Assembly: GCA_032595685.2 (NCBI GenBank)
Contig: CP159373.1
Span: 3,096,193-3,160,192 of the forward strand
DNA: 64,000 bases
Direction of reading: 5' to 3'
Origin: Candidatus Electrothrix aestuarii
GTDB lineage: Bacteria; Desulfobacterota; Desulfobulbia; Desulfobulbales; Desulfobulbaceae
A program made the translations under genes and the position numbers. The notes under the pieces were generated by a model. That model did no database searches. It was not told the origin of the DNA and worked only from the letters and a program-made list of their open reading frames with translations. Below, in pieces: positions 50,875 through 60,022 of the stretch (position 1 is its first letter; each line of letters starts with the position of its first letter).

Positions 50875-52881
50875 TTATAGCGCGTGATGATGTGTAGTGT
50901 CTTTTTGGGCCTGGGGTGAATCAGAAGAGAGATTCATCTCATCATCATTGTCCGGCATAGTGCTGAAATTTTTTATATAGTGATACCCACCAGGAAAGAT
51001 GACATGGAGCTCCTCCATACATCGTTTGTAGAGGGCTTTGGCTTCACCATAGCGCTTCTGGTGAAGGTCTAACTTGGCAAGATTATTCAGGGTGGTAGCG
51101 AGTTCTGGGTGGTCCTTACCAAAAGCTCGTTCTGAAATCTTCAGGGAACGTTCATACAGGACCTTTGCCTCTTCATAGTGTCCCTGATCAGCAAGTAATT
51201 GGGCAACATTATTCAGTGTTGTCACCTGTTCCGGGTGATCTTTTCCCTGGGCGTGCTCTGAAACTTCCAGAGAGCGCCTATAAAAGGCTTCAGCTTCCTT
51301 ATACTCTCCCTGCCGAGATAATAATTGTGCTATATGGTTCAGGATAATGATGAGGTCAGGATGTTCTTTGCCAAAGCTTTGTTCTGAAATGCTCAGGGCT
51401 CGTCTATACAGGGCTTCTGCTTCTTCGTACCTGTTCCAGTATTGATATAATTCACCAAGATTATTCAGAGTGGTAATTAATCCGGGATGATCCTTGGTGA
51501 GATCAGTAGACATGCTGATCTTCAGCGAGCGTTTATAGAGGCTTTCCACGTCAGTATAACGTCCCAGGTTGTGATATACGCGCGCAAGGTTGTTTATGTT
51601 GTCGACTAACTTGGGGTTTTTCTTTCCCAGAGAACGTTCCAGAATATTCAAGGTCCGTTTATACAAGGCGCCTGCTTCTTCATTTCGACCTAGATATTTA
51701 TATAACCCGGCAAGATTTCTGAGGATGAAGGCTATCCCCAGGTGATCATCGCCCAGGTCCTTTTTCCTGATGTCCAAAGAACGCTTATAGAGATGTTCCG
51801 CCTCATCATAGCGGCCTTGAAGGCGATAAAGCTTGGCCAGATTGTTCAAGGTAAAGACCAGGTTCTGGTGATCTTTACCAAAATTGTCTTCGGTAATCTC
51901 TAAGGCACGTTGGTATAAGAGCTCTGCTTCGCTATAATAGCCCTGGAGGGTATATACTTTGGCGAGATTATTAAGAGCCCGAGCAATATCAGGGTGATCC
52001 TTACCAAGGGTGTTCTCTGCGATATCCAGAGAGCGTTTATACAAGGGGGCAGCTTTATCATAATGCCCCTGATGGAGATAGAGTTTCGCCAGATTATTCA
52101 GGGTGGCAGCGACTTCCGGGTGTTCCTTACCATAGGTACGCTCTGAAATCTTCAAAGAACGCTGATACAGCGGTTCAACCTCTTTATATCGCCCCTGATA
52201 GATATAAAATTCTTCAAGGTCATTCAGGGTTTCTATAACACTGGGATGGTCTTTACCTTGGGCTTTTTCTGTAATTTTCAGGGAACGTTTATAGAGAGAT
52301 TCCACCTCATGCGCACGGCCCTGGTAGCGATATACCCTTGCCAGGCTATTTAAGGTGCTGGCTAGCTCGGGATGATTTTTTCCAAAGGCGAGCTCAGATA
52401 TTTTAAGTGATCGTTTGTACAGGGGTTCTATTTTATTATATCGGCCTTGGCGGCGATAGAGCTTTGCCAGATTATTGAGAATGTTTACGATATAGGGGTG
52501 GTATTTTCCCAGGACCTGCTCGGAGATTTCTAAAGAATCTTTGTAGAGCGGTTCGGCCTCATCGTAGCGGCCTTGTTCATAGTACAATGCAGCAAGATTA
52601 TTCAGGGTAATGGCCCGATCTGGGTGGTATTTGCCAAAGGCCCGTTCGGAGATTTCTAAAGAATCTTTGTAGAGTGGCTCGGCTTTATCGTATCGGCCCT
52701 GTCGGCGATAAAATTCTGCCAAGTTGTTCTGCGTAACAGCGATTGCAGGGTTTCTTTTGTCGTGAAGCCCTTTTGATATATTTATTGAATGTCTGAGGAT
52801 GCCTGTGACCAGCATGATGAGACCAATGGTAAGTATCCCATTTACAATACACGGCTTGTCCCATTTTGTTTTGTCGAACAT
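50875..52881 (-). CDS. membrane-anchored protein with 14 tandem TPR repeats
   Basis: 668 residues. One membrane segment near the N-terminus (GILTIGLIMLVTGIL) is followed by 14 consecutive 42-residue repeats of the kinesin-light-chain type, each like TLNNLAxLYxxQGRYxEAEP followed by LYKRSLxISExxxGKxHP. The tail is short and His-rich. TPR arrays are protein-interaction scaffolds; the partner is unknown. The high similarity between repeats suggests recent internal duplication. The gene-free stretch from 52882 to 53130 shows nothing clear. Confidence 0.85.
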   Translation of the reverse strand: MFDKTKWDKPCIVNGILTIGLIMLVTGILRHSINISKGLHDKRNPAIAVTQNNLAEFYRRQGRYDKAEPLYKDSLEISERAFGKYHPDRAITLNNLAALYYEQGRYDEAEPLYKDSLEISEQVLGKYHPYIVNILNNLAKLYRRQGRYNKIEPLYKRSLKISELAFGKNHPELASTLNSLARVYRYQGRAHEVESLYKRSLKITEKAQGKDHPSVIETLNDLEEFYIYQGRYKEVEPLYQRSLKISERTYGKEHPEVAATLNNLAKLYLHQGHYDKAAPLYKRSLDIAENTLGKDHPDIARALNNLAKVYTLQGYYSEAELLYQRALEITEDNFGKDHQNLVFTLNNLAKLYRLQGRYDEAEHLYKRSLDIRKKDLGDDHLGIAFILRNLAGLYKYLGRNEEAGALYKRTLNILERSLGKKNPKLVDNINNLARVYHNLGRYTDVESLYKRSLKISMSTDLTKDHPGLITTLNNLGELYQYWNRYEEAEALYRRALSISEQSFGKEHPDLIIILNHIAQLLSRQGEYKEAEAFYRRSLEVSEHAQGKDHPEQVTTLNNVAQLLADQGHYEEAKVLYERSLKISERAFGKDHPELATTLNNLAKLDLHQKRYGEAKALYKRCMEELHVIFPGGYHYIKNFSTMPDNDDEMNLSSDSPQAQKDTTHHHAL

Positions 52882-53130
52882 AGTACTACATTACGTAAAT
52901 GGAAATACATCGTAGTAAAGAACCTGCCACAAAAGGCTGTTCTCTTCAGGCTGCTACCGGAACAGCTTCATCTCTAAGTATAATATATTTTGACAGGAAA
53001 GCACGAGTTATGGTGCCACAAAGTAATATTGATTAAGCGAAAGAAGCATTTTTTCCTTGATACAGGAAGTTGATTCCTTGTTTGTCGGCGAAGACAGTGC
53101 AGCTTCAAGAAGGAGAGCCTGGGCCTATAA

Positions 53131-54156
53131 TCACCTTGCAGCTTTGCCTTCGTCATAACGAATATCCAGCACATTGCCAAACTTCCGGTGCTGCTGAAGG
53201 ACTGTGTTGACTTGCGCGATTCGTTCCTCAAGTGGACCACTGATCCGAAAAAAGGGCACTCGACGCTCGGCAAGATCACCGATAATCTGCTGCTGGAACC
53301 ATTTCCGTTTCTGATCTCCACTACGATCCCAGGTGTCTGCATAGGGAATATCCGTATCGCAAAGAAAGAACAGATCGTAGCGCTTTTCTGCTTCTCTTGC
53401 CAGTCGCGTCAGGCCCGGACCGGTGCAACCGTGGTAGTCTTTTGCAAAAACATAGGTTGTCATCGGGCTGGTATCGCAGAAGAGGTAGTTGCGGCTTGCA
53501 AGGACCAGCTTGTCTTCCCTACGATTATGCTCAGGGGCGATCTCCTCGAACTGCTCCAGGGTAATTCGCCGGTCAAGCTGATGCTCCAGCCAATACTCAG
53601 CACCGTATTCCGGCATCCATACGGTGTTGTGCTGTTCTGCCAGAACACGGGCCAGGGTGGTTTTGCCCGTTGACGGGGCGCCCATAAAACAGACCTTGGT
53701 GATGAGATCGGCATAGACGAGCGGGGCGATGTGTTCCCGTCCTGCAAAATAATCGGCACGGAGTTTGGTTCCGCTGATCGGCACGGTCTGACGCGCCTCA
53801 TCAATCCGTCGATCTACGGCATTGAGGGCCCAGCTTACATGGTCGCCGTAGAATTCACTGGAGTAGAAATGGGTGATGCTTAGGCCGTTGAGCTTTGTAA
53901 GGATGTAGTCCTCCTGCTCACGGCATATTTCCGGGGTATTGCCGTATCCATCCGGCCCATCCCAGGCCTCAATGATTCGCACAGTCGGGTAGAGTTTCTT
54001 GATCCATCCCGCCCGGACCTGAAGCGGCACATCGGTTACATCTGTGGCATAGACCATCACGACCAGCTCATCCATCTCGGCCAAAGCGGTCTCCATCACC
54101 AGCTGGTGTCCACGATGGAAGGGCGCAAACTTGCCCAGGGTCAGGCCGCGTCTCAT
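53131..54156 (-). CDS. nadR: NadR-like bifunctional NMN adenylyltransferase/ribosylnicotinamide kinase
   Basis: 341 residues. The N-terminal nucleotidyltransferase domain shows LTLGKFAPFHRGHQLVMETA and the ISGTKLR motif. The C-terminal P-loop kinase domain begins VCFMGAPSTGKTTLARVLAE and includes FCDTSPMTTYVFA. No helix-turn-helix is present, so it does not regulate transcription. It would phosphorylate imported nicotinamide riboside and adenylate the product to NAD. It overlaps pnuC by 4 bp (ATGA), which couples transporter and kinase. Confidence 0.9.
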   Translation of the reverse strand: MRRGLTLGKFAPFHRGHQLVMETALAEMDELVVMVYATDVTDVPLQVRAGWIKKLYPTVRIIEAWDGPDGYGNTPEICREQEDYILTKLNGLSITHFYSSEFYGDHVSWALNAVDRRIDEARQTVPISGTKLRADYFAGREHIAPLVYADLITKVCFMGAPSTGKTTLARVLAEQHNTVWMPEYGAEYWLEHQLDRRITLEQFEEIAPEHNRREDKLVLASRNYLFCDTSPMTTYVFAKDYHGCTGPGLTRLAREAEKRYDLFFLCDTDIPYADTWDRSGDQKRKWFQQQIIGDLAERRVPFFRISGPLEERIAQVNTVLQQHRKFGNVLDIRYDEGKAAR

Positions 54157-54860
54157 ATTGCTTGCCCGAGATTCCGAGCTTGATTATGCGCTGTTGTTTT
54201 CTGTGCCCCCACATGCCAGCGCCAGCAGCCGAACACGGCATTGAACAGGAAGAGTGACCACATCAGGACCATCATGTCTCCTGAGTCACCTCCGGCCCTG
54301 GTGCGGAGTGTCCACATGATGATCGTGATAATGTTGAGCAGGATGTATAAGATCCACTGTTCCTTGTATCGCCACATCATGAGGATGGTGGCTATGATGG
54401 AGAGGACATTGGTGGTGGCATCGATGAACGGGGTGTTTTGCTGTGGATTCAAGCCCAGGATCATTCCCAGGCCCACTGTAGCGACGAGGCAGAGCACGGC
54501 GATGGAGGCTCGCCAGGTCCAGGTGAGCTGCCGCATGCTAACGGTCTTTCCTGAGGTTACATGTTGTCTCCACATAATATAGCCCAGAATACCGGTCGGG
54601 ATGAAGAAAAAGAGATTGAGATATACCTCGCCGTAGAGGCCATTTTCATAGGCGAGAATTGCGTAGGACAGGCTGTTGTACAGGCCGATAAGGTAGCCTT
54701 CCCGGCGTCCGATGGCGATCAGGCCCACGCAGAGGATGCCGGAAAGGAAGATGCTCAGGTCGAAGATGCCCTCGGATAAAAAAACACTCAGTATGCTTCC
54801 TGTAACGGTGAGAAACAGCAGCCAGATCAGGTCAACTCGGTTGTATCTCTCTGCGTTCAT
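54153..54860 (-). CDS. pnuC: nicotinamide riboside transporter PnuC
   Basis: 235 residues with about seven membrane helices (LIWLLFLTVTGSILSVFL, AILAYENGLYGEVYLNLFFF). It carries the PnuC-type NLFFFIPTGILGYIMW motif and the C-terminal NAVFGCWRWH. PnuC moves nicotinamide riboside by facilitated diffusion, and NadR traps it by phosphorylation. The start codon overlaps the stop of the truncated aldolase frame upstream. Confidence 0.88.
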   Translation of the reverse strand: MNAERYNRVDLIWLLFLTVTGSILSVFLSEGIFDLSIFLSGILCVGLIAIGRREGYLIGLYNSLSYAILAYENGLYGEVYLNLFFFIPTGILGYIMWRQHVTSGKTVSMRQLTWTWRASIAVLCLVATVGLGMILGLNPQQNTPFIDATTNVLSIIATILMMWRYKEQWILYILLNIITIIMWTLRTRAGGDSGDMMVLMWSLFLFNAVFGCWRWHVGAQKTTAHNQARNLGQAI

Positions 54861-55063
54861 TCTCTTCCCTTATCAATAGACTTAACCGACTTTCTTTTGC
54901 TGAGTATGCCGGGGCGGCGGCAATCTTGGTCCTCAGTGATCTCCGAGAACCGCTTGCGGAGATCAGCATGTGGTGCTCGTCCTTGCGGCAGGAGGGGGAC
55001 GCTGCCGCAGAGGACTAGACCGTGTTGGGCGATGTTGTGGGTGGTGTTGATGAAGGAATTCAT
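54857..55063 (-). pseudogene. truncated 5' copy of the class II aldolase gene
   Basis: The frame begins MNSFINTTHNIAQHGLVLCG and matches the first part of the 57189 aldolase (MNSFITNAHKTAQHDLVLCG). At the DNA level roughly 140 bp (54925-55063) align closely with 57045-57189, apart from a 7-bp or so deletion that shifts the frame. After that it runs into unrelated sequence and stops across the pnuC start. It cannot be functional as an aldolase. It may still help translate pnuC by coupling. Confidence 0.8.
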
Positions 55064-55319
55064 GTGGTTGTGGATTGAACCTGGGGAATTTCACATATCC
55101 ACTCCAGGTTCCCTTTAACGCATGCAGGAGTGGTTCAAAAATAAGACCGTGGGTGATCTTCTGTTCCGTATGCCTGGTAAACACCCTTCGTTATCGATGC
55201 TGGACATGGCTTCTGCCTCCGAGCTCGCTAGAAATATTGCAGGATAATAACTACACAAGTGATGTTGATGAATATGTGTGAAATATCCCCTGCATGGCCT
55301 TGTTTCTTGATTGGAGCAT

Positions 55320-55712
55320 TTAAAGTGTTATGTCAGATATCATCTGCCTGATTGTTTCGCTAAGAGGAGGGAGATGTTTCTCACAAACCCAGAATATCTC
55401 CTCGGCATCAACATTGAAGTATTGATGGGCGATGATGTCTCTCAAGCCTTTTGCGCCTTTCCAATCAATCTCAGGATATTGCACGAGAAGCTCTCTCTTG
55501 GTTATTTTGTCGATGTTTTTTAAACTTTCTCCGATTGCTATCAGCTGCATGCAGATTGAATCCATCCGCTCCATGCCGAATGGAGAATCTGTAAAATCGG
55601 AAACCGTCTCGATTTGCTCGAAACGTTGCTGTATCTTTTCCGTTGCCTCCAGAAGCTGATGCAGGATATCCAGGACAAGGGTTTTGTCATACATACCGGG
55701 CATCCTTTTCAA
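55320..55712 (-). CDS. hepT: HEPN-domain toxin, HepT-like (DUF86)
   Basis: 130 residues as the longest frame; later ATG codons (for example the one starting MYDKTLV) are equally plausible. The HEPN RNase motif Arg-x4-His-x-Tyr is present as RDIIAHQY. HepT is a toxin neutralised by the MntA-type nucleotidyltransferase, which AMPylates it. It overlaps mntA by 26 bp. Confidence 0.82.
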   Translation of the reverse strand: MKRMPGMYDKTLVLDILHQLLEATEKIQQRFEQIETVSDFTDSPFGMERMDSICMQLIAIGESLKNIDKITKRELLVQYPEIDWKGAKGLRDIIAHQYFNVDAEEIFWVCEKHLPPLSETIRQMISDITL

Positions 55713-55977
55713 TGCGTTTCTTGAGGTATGGATTCATGTTCTTTCTGTTGCGGATAAGATCGACAGGCTTGTTAAAGAGCGCCTCAAGTTCCTCTTTGAT
55801 ATGCACCAAGGTATAAAGATCAGGATATGCGGTTTCAATAACAACATCAATATCGCTTTTGTCGGTTGCCTGTCCGGTGGAGTATGAACCGAATATGCCG
55901 ATGTTGTTAATGCCGTATTTGCTGGAATTTTCCCTTTTGTAGCGGGCTAAGATAGTTAAAATATCCGAGGGAGTCAT
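55687..55977 (-). CDS. mntA: minimal nucleotidyltransferase antitoxin, MntA-like
   Basis: 96 residues with GGAG upstream of ATG. It has the GSYSTGQATDKSDIDVVIE pattern: the Gly-Ser motif and the Asp-x-Asp metal site of minimal nucleotidyltransferases. Paired with the downstream HepT in the standard order. The pair occupies the position between two duplicated fragments. The 55978-56421 stretch contains no gene I can support. Confidence 0.82.
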   Translation of the reverse strand: MTPSDILTILARYKRENSSKYGINNIGIFGSYSTGQATDKSDIDVVIETAYPDLYTLVHIKEELEALFNKPVDLIRNRKNMNPYLKKRIEKDARYV

Positions 55978-56421
55978 GTTTGGTTTTCTCCAGAAAATTT
56001 GTTGAGTGAATCCTGTGTTACCTGAAGCGCATTAAGTACGATCTGTTGCTATTGGATATTGAGTTGGTGTTGCGTTTGCATTACTTGGGGGTGCATGGGA
56101 TGCTCTCTACCTGGATAACAGGTAGATTTTTCCCTTTGTGCTGACCGAGATGTTAGTAAGTTGAAGGCGTGTAGAGTGGCTTTCTGTTCCGGAAACATTT
56201 TCCACGACAACATGACCTTACCACCACCCCTGAAAAAAACAAGACAAAAAGGGTTAACATCTCGTTCTAATTACTTTCTATTACACATAAAGAGACGGCA
56301 CGGATGCAAGGAGGCTTGCCTCGCAGCCCGTCCGCACCGGATGCGGCAAAAGGACAGGCCGAGCAAGCAGGAGGCACTGGAAAACAGGTGTAACCTATTC
56401 CGCATTGAGCGCTATCTGCTT

Positions 56422-56501
56422 TCACTCCACCCTCCTCACCCCACAGCCCCCTGCACAACACTCTGCCCGCCCGTGCCCGGAACCACCTCCAGCTGACAGG
56501 C
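56422..56501 (-). pseudogene. remnant of the sbcC 3' end
   Basis: About 80 bp match the last 26 codons of sbcC (60023-60100): translated, it gives ACQLEVVPGTGGQSVV, as in SbcC. The match starts exactly at the sbcC stop codon and contains a 2-bp insertion. It lies just after the aldolase stop and before the mntA/hepT pair. Confidence 0.82.
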
Positions 56502-56553
56502 AACCGGGCTTTGTTCCTGATCTTTCGCGGTCTGGTTCGTGGCAATGAGTTTT

Positions 56554-57189
56554 TCAGTTTGATTCCTGAGGGAAACCTTCTCGTCTGGCCTGATGGAGGA
56601 AATTGATCCCCTGTTCATTGATGGAAACAGGCTGTTGGTTGGTGCGAAAATAGATGGCAGCGGCAAATTCAAAAAAGATCGCCCGTTGGAGGATCTCCTT
56701 GTAATCTTTGCCCACAGTCACCTGACCGTGATTTTGAAGGAGCACCAGGTCATGCTCTTGCAGGGCTGAGGCCACAGCCTGGGCCAGGGCGTCTGAACCG
56801 GGCGTCATATAGGGGACTGTTGCTACCGGGCCGATGTAGTAGGGGAGTTCGGGGATCAGGGGGAGATCCTTGGCAGATTCTATGTCCTTGCTGCATGCCA
56901 GGGCGGTGGCGTATGGAGATTGGAAATGGAGGACAGTATTGACATCCCGGCGTTGCTTGAGGACAGCTTGGTGAAAACCGAGTTCGATGGAGGGGTTCTT
57001 GTCGTTGATACAGACGCCGTCTTCGATGCGGCAGATTGCTATCTGCTCCTCAGTGAGATCCGAGAGCCAGGAGCCGCTTGTGGAGATCAGCATGTGGTGC
57101 TCGTCCTTGCGGCAGGAGAGGTTGCCGCTGCCGCAGAGGACTAAGTCGTGTTGGGCTGTTTTGTGGGCGTTGGTGATGAAGGAGTTCAT
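56554..57189 (-). CDS. class II aldolase/adducin family protein
   Basis: 211 residues, in the range of fuculose-phosphate and related aldolases. Motifs: LVLCGSGNLSCR, the phosphate-binding STSGSWLSDL, IELGFHQAVL with an acidic residue, VLHFQSPYATAL and LLQNHGQVTVG. Zinc in this family is held by three His; the second His of the usual His-x-His is Gln here (HFQ), so metal binding may be altered. Start overlaps the stop of the 57186 ATPase gene by 4 bp. Substrate unknown. Confidence 0.75.
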   Translation of the reverse strand: MNSFITNAHKTAQHDLVLCGSGNLSCRKDEHHMLISTSGSWLSDLTEEQIAICRIEDGVCINDKNPSIELGFHQAVLKQRRDVNTVLHFQSPYATALACSKDIESAKDLPLIPELPYYIGPVATVPYMTPGSDALAQAVASALQEHDLVLLQNHGQVTVGKDYKEILQRAIFFEFAAAIYFRTNQQPVSINEQGINFLHQARREGFPQESN

Positions 57190-59855
57190 TGTTTCATGGA
57201 CACCACTGTTTCAAATTTCATGCTCAATATTTCTTTTTCCAGAGTTTCAATCAACTGCATTACCGACTGTATATCTGTTCTCTCGAACTCTGGCAGGTCA
57301 CTTTGTTCGTGAACTCCTTTATTGAGAATACTCCAAGGATATTTTTCTTTGAGTTCTAAAAAAGCCTTGAAACTTACTGACTCCTGGTCAATGCATTTTA
57401 GCTCTTTTGTCAGAGATCCTACAATACTATATAAGTCTGGTTTAGCTCCAGGTGCGCGCATTTTTACCGAGAGGTTAATGTTTTTTTCTCTCCCTAGTTT
57501 TTTCCAAAGAGTCTCGGAAAGACTTTCAACAGCTTGACGGCATTTGGTTGCCGCATCTTTGAGAGAATTTCTGTCAAATTGTTCTCTAGCCTGCACGAGA
57601 TAATGTTTGGCATCTCCAATTGAAGGCATGACGCCTCTTTCTGTAATTGAGTCCACAGGATAAAATTGGTAACGATTTACCTCTTTGGAGACTCTGGATG
57701 CTCCGAGTTTGTGCTCAAGTTTATTGATGAATTGCTCACCGTGGCATGTAATGATCTGTTGTCTATTACTAAAGTCTGGGTGACTTATTAGAAGGTCGGC
57801 TATTCCACTCCGATGGTCATCGTCAATTGCATTGACGATGTCGTCAAAAACAATAAATCCTGATTTCTCATAAACATTTTTTGCCAATAAAACAGAAAGG
57901 CCAAGAACTTTGATGTGGCCTTCACTTAGGACATGGAGAGCATCTTTTGTTGTATTTTCTCCCACAAAGGTTAGATTGATTTTTTCTCCAGCATTTTTAG
58001 GCAAGTAAAGAGATTTTAATTTCTCAAATTCCGGGTCATGTGCGTTGATGATGTTGTAGTATTCTTTGACTCGTTCGGCTAGACCTGATGAAAGTTCGTG
58101 TGGTAATTGATTACGGTATTCTTTGAGGTTGGAGATTATAGTTTTGTATGATTCAAGAAATTGCTTGTTAACTTCTATAGCTTTTTTTTCTGCTTCGACT
58201 TGTGCAAATTTTTCGGAATTGCACTCTTTAAAGAGTGTAATTTTGGCGTCGACCTTTGCTCTTTCATCAAAGAGATGTTTCCTGCCGCTCGTCAGGTCAG
58301 CGCGACGGTTATTGAATTTCTGATACTTAGTAATTTCGTTATCAATAGCTAATCGCTTAGTTCTCTTTTTCTCTAACTCACTATTATATTTTTGTATAGC
58401 AGCTTTTGTCGTCTTGACGAGCTGTTGCGCTTGAGAAAATGATTCCAACTCCTGTTGCAACTTTTGAGACCATAATGGAATAGCCTCAATATCTGTGTAC
58501 TCAAATTCTGTTAACACAGGAAAAGGTTGTTCTTGTAGATACGCATTTTTAGCGTCGTTTTTTATGGTTTGAAGCAGGTTTCTGATTTCTTTTACCATAC
58601 CAGATAGTGAACGGGAATTTGATGGGATACGGGCTTGTAATTTGGCTAGATCTTCCAGTTTTGTCAGCTCATAACGTGCATTGGTAAAAGGATTTACCTC
58701 TACTTGGGAGAGAGGTGTTTTGCAAGCTGGACATAGAGAGAGCGTGCCGTCAGATGAGGTAGAGATAGCTGTTAACGCGGAGTAAAGATCCTTGAAATTA
58801 ATTTTTGAGGAGTTGCTGTGGAGAGCAGCAATATCATTTTTTAATTCGACGAGTAAGTTTTGCGCCTTTGATACGCTGGGTAACAGTCGATCAAGCAAGG
58901 TGATGTCTATATCATTTGGTATTTGCTCGGCTTTATCTTCCAGTAATTGATTAATCTTTCCAGAAATTCCATCTGGGCCGATTAAAAAAGACTCTGCATC
59001 TTCTAATGAAGTGACCTCAGGTTGATTGAGTTCTTCAGCCAACGTTTTAATTTTACTCTCAAGCTCCTTCAGGTCGTTTTCGATTTGTACCTGTCGATTA
59101 GCATCTATTATGTGATCTCTTTGCTCATCTTCAAAAGCTTTTCTTTTGATTGGATCAATGGGGATGTAATTCTGAAAATTATCTGTAAAATCATCAACAA
59201 AATCGCTAAAGGAATCTAGGCCAAAAAGAGTTGCAATTCGGTCTTTTTGCTTGCCGGGTGAGGCAGCAGCAAGCCTGGCAAATCGATCAATCCTATTTTT
59301 TTCGATAAAAGAGAAGCGATACAACGCCTGATCTTGCGGGATCCTTTTTTTTTCGTTGTTTCGTATGGTATAAGCTTCTGGCGGATCCGCCCGTTTTTTC
59401 TCCGTGTTACAGATATAATCCTGCAACTTGAGACGTTTCGAATTGGCTTCTTCAATATCGCCAAGAAGAGCATATTCTAAGCCTTCACAGAAACTTGATT
59501 TTCCAGAACCGTTTGGGCCATATATAAACGCGTACTTGTTGTCAAGATTGAACTTTTCTTTATTGGCGAAGCCACGAAAAGGCCCGATCACTAGCTCGAT
59601 AATACGATCAGCACGCTCCTGTAGTATACTTTTGTTTTCAACTAAATCAGGAATTGATTCTGATAAATTTATATGGTTTTCTTGAATGAGTTGACATATT
59701 TTTTTTGCTCTTTTCCCCGCAGCAGTTCCCAAAGGTTTAATTATATCAAAGTGTAAAATGAGGAGGTTGAGCAGTTTGATTTGTGTGTTATCAAGAGATT
59801 CTGGGTTAAGGCTACGCACCCAACGAAAAAACTCTTGTTTTACTGCGTCACTCAT
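57186..59855 (-). CDS. Rad50/RloC-like zinc-hook ATPase with HEPN-like C-terminal domain
   Basis: 889 residues. ABC/SMC-type ATPase: Walker A YGPNGSGKSSF (112-122), coiled coil with a zinc-hook CPAC (Cys375, Cys378), signature LSEGHIKVLGL, Walker B FIVFDDIVNAIDDD and an H-loop His in ITCHGEQF. The last 140 residues carry Arg773-x3-Glu777 and Asn-Lys-Gly-Val-His849, a pattern of HEPN/anticodon-nuclease domains; RloC has a zinc hook and such a nuclease. It may be a DNA-damage or phage-triggered RNase. The ATPase assignment is firm and the nuclease is inference. It lies between sbcC and the aldolase. Confidence 0.7.
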   Translation of the reverse strand: MSDAVKQEFFRWVRSLNPESLDNTQIKLLNLLILHFDIIKPLGTAAGKRAKKICQLIQENHINLSESIPDLVENKSILQERADRIIELVIGPFRGFANKEKFNLDNKYAFIYGPNGSGKSSFCEGLEYALLGDIEEANSKRLKLQDYICNTEKKRADPPEAYTIRNNEKKRIPQDQALYRFSFIEKNRIDRFARLAAASPGKQKDRIATLFGLDSFSDFVDDFTDNFQNYIPIDPIKRKAFEDEQRDHIIDANRQVQIENDLKELESKIKTLAEELNQPEVTSLEDAESFLIGPDGISGKINQLLEDKAEQIPNDIDITLLDRLLPSVSKAQNLLVELKNDIAALHSNSSKINFKDLYSALTAISTSSDGTLSLCPACKTPLSQVEVNPFTNARYELTKLEDLAKLQARIPSNSRSLSGMVKEIRNLLQTIKNDAKNAYLQEQPFPVLTEFEYTDIEAIPLWSQKLQQELESFSQAQQLVKTTKAAIQKYNSELEKKRTKRLAIDNEITKYQKFNNRRADLTSGRKHLFDERAKVDAKITLFKECNSEKFAQVEAEKKAIEVNKQFLESYKTIISNLKEYRNQLPHELSSGLAERVKEYYNIINAHDPEFEKLKSLYLPKNAGEKINLTFVGENTTKDALHVLSEGHIKVLGLSVLLAKNVYEKSGFIVFDDIVNAIDDDHRSGIADLLISHPDFSNRQQIITCHGEQFINKLEHKLGASRVSKEVNRYQFYPVDSITERGVMPSIGDAKHYLVQAREQFDRNSLKDAATKCRQAVESLSETLWKKLGREKNINLSVKMRAPGAKPDLYSIVGSLTKELKCIDQESVSFKAFLELKEKYPWSILNKGVHEQSDLPEFERTDIQSVMQLIETLEKEILSMKFETVVSMKQ

Positions 59856-60022
59856 GTCATCCCTCTTTTGATAATTTTAGTTATCGAATTTTTCAGATTA
59901 TGTCCAGACGTAAAGCCGCATGTTAACCATGCTGAATTAAAAAGTAAACATGAATGGCTTGGTTCCTTGAAAATACGAGGTAAGGGGCAGCTGAAAAAGC
60001 AGGGAACCAGATGAATTTTTTC

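Noticed and set aside
56267..56545. Minus-strand open frame near the aldolase 3' end
   Set aside because: It is an out-of-frame reading through the sbcC remnant and non-coding sequence.
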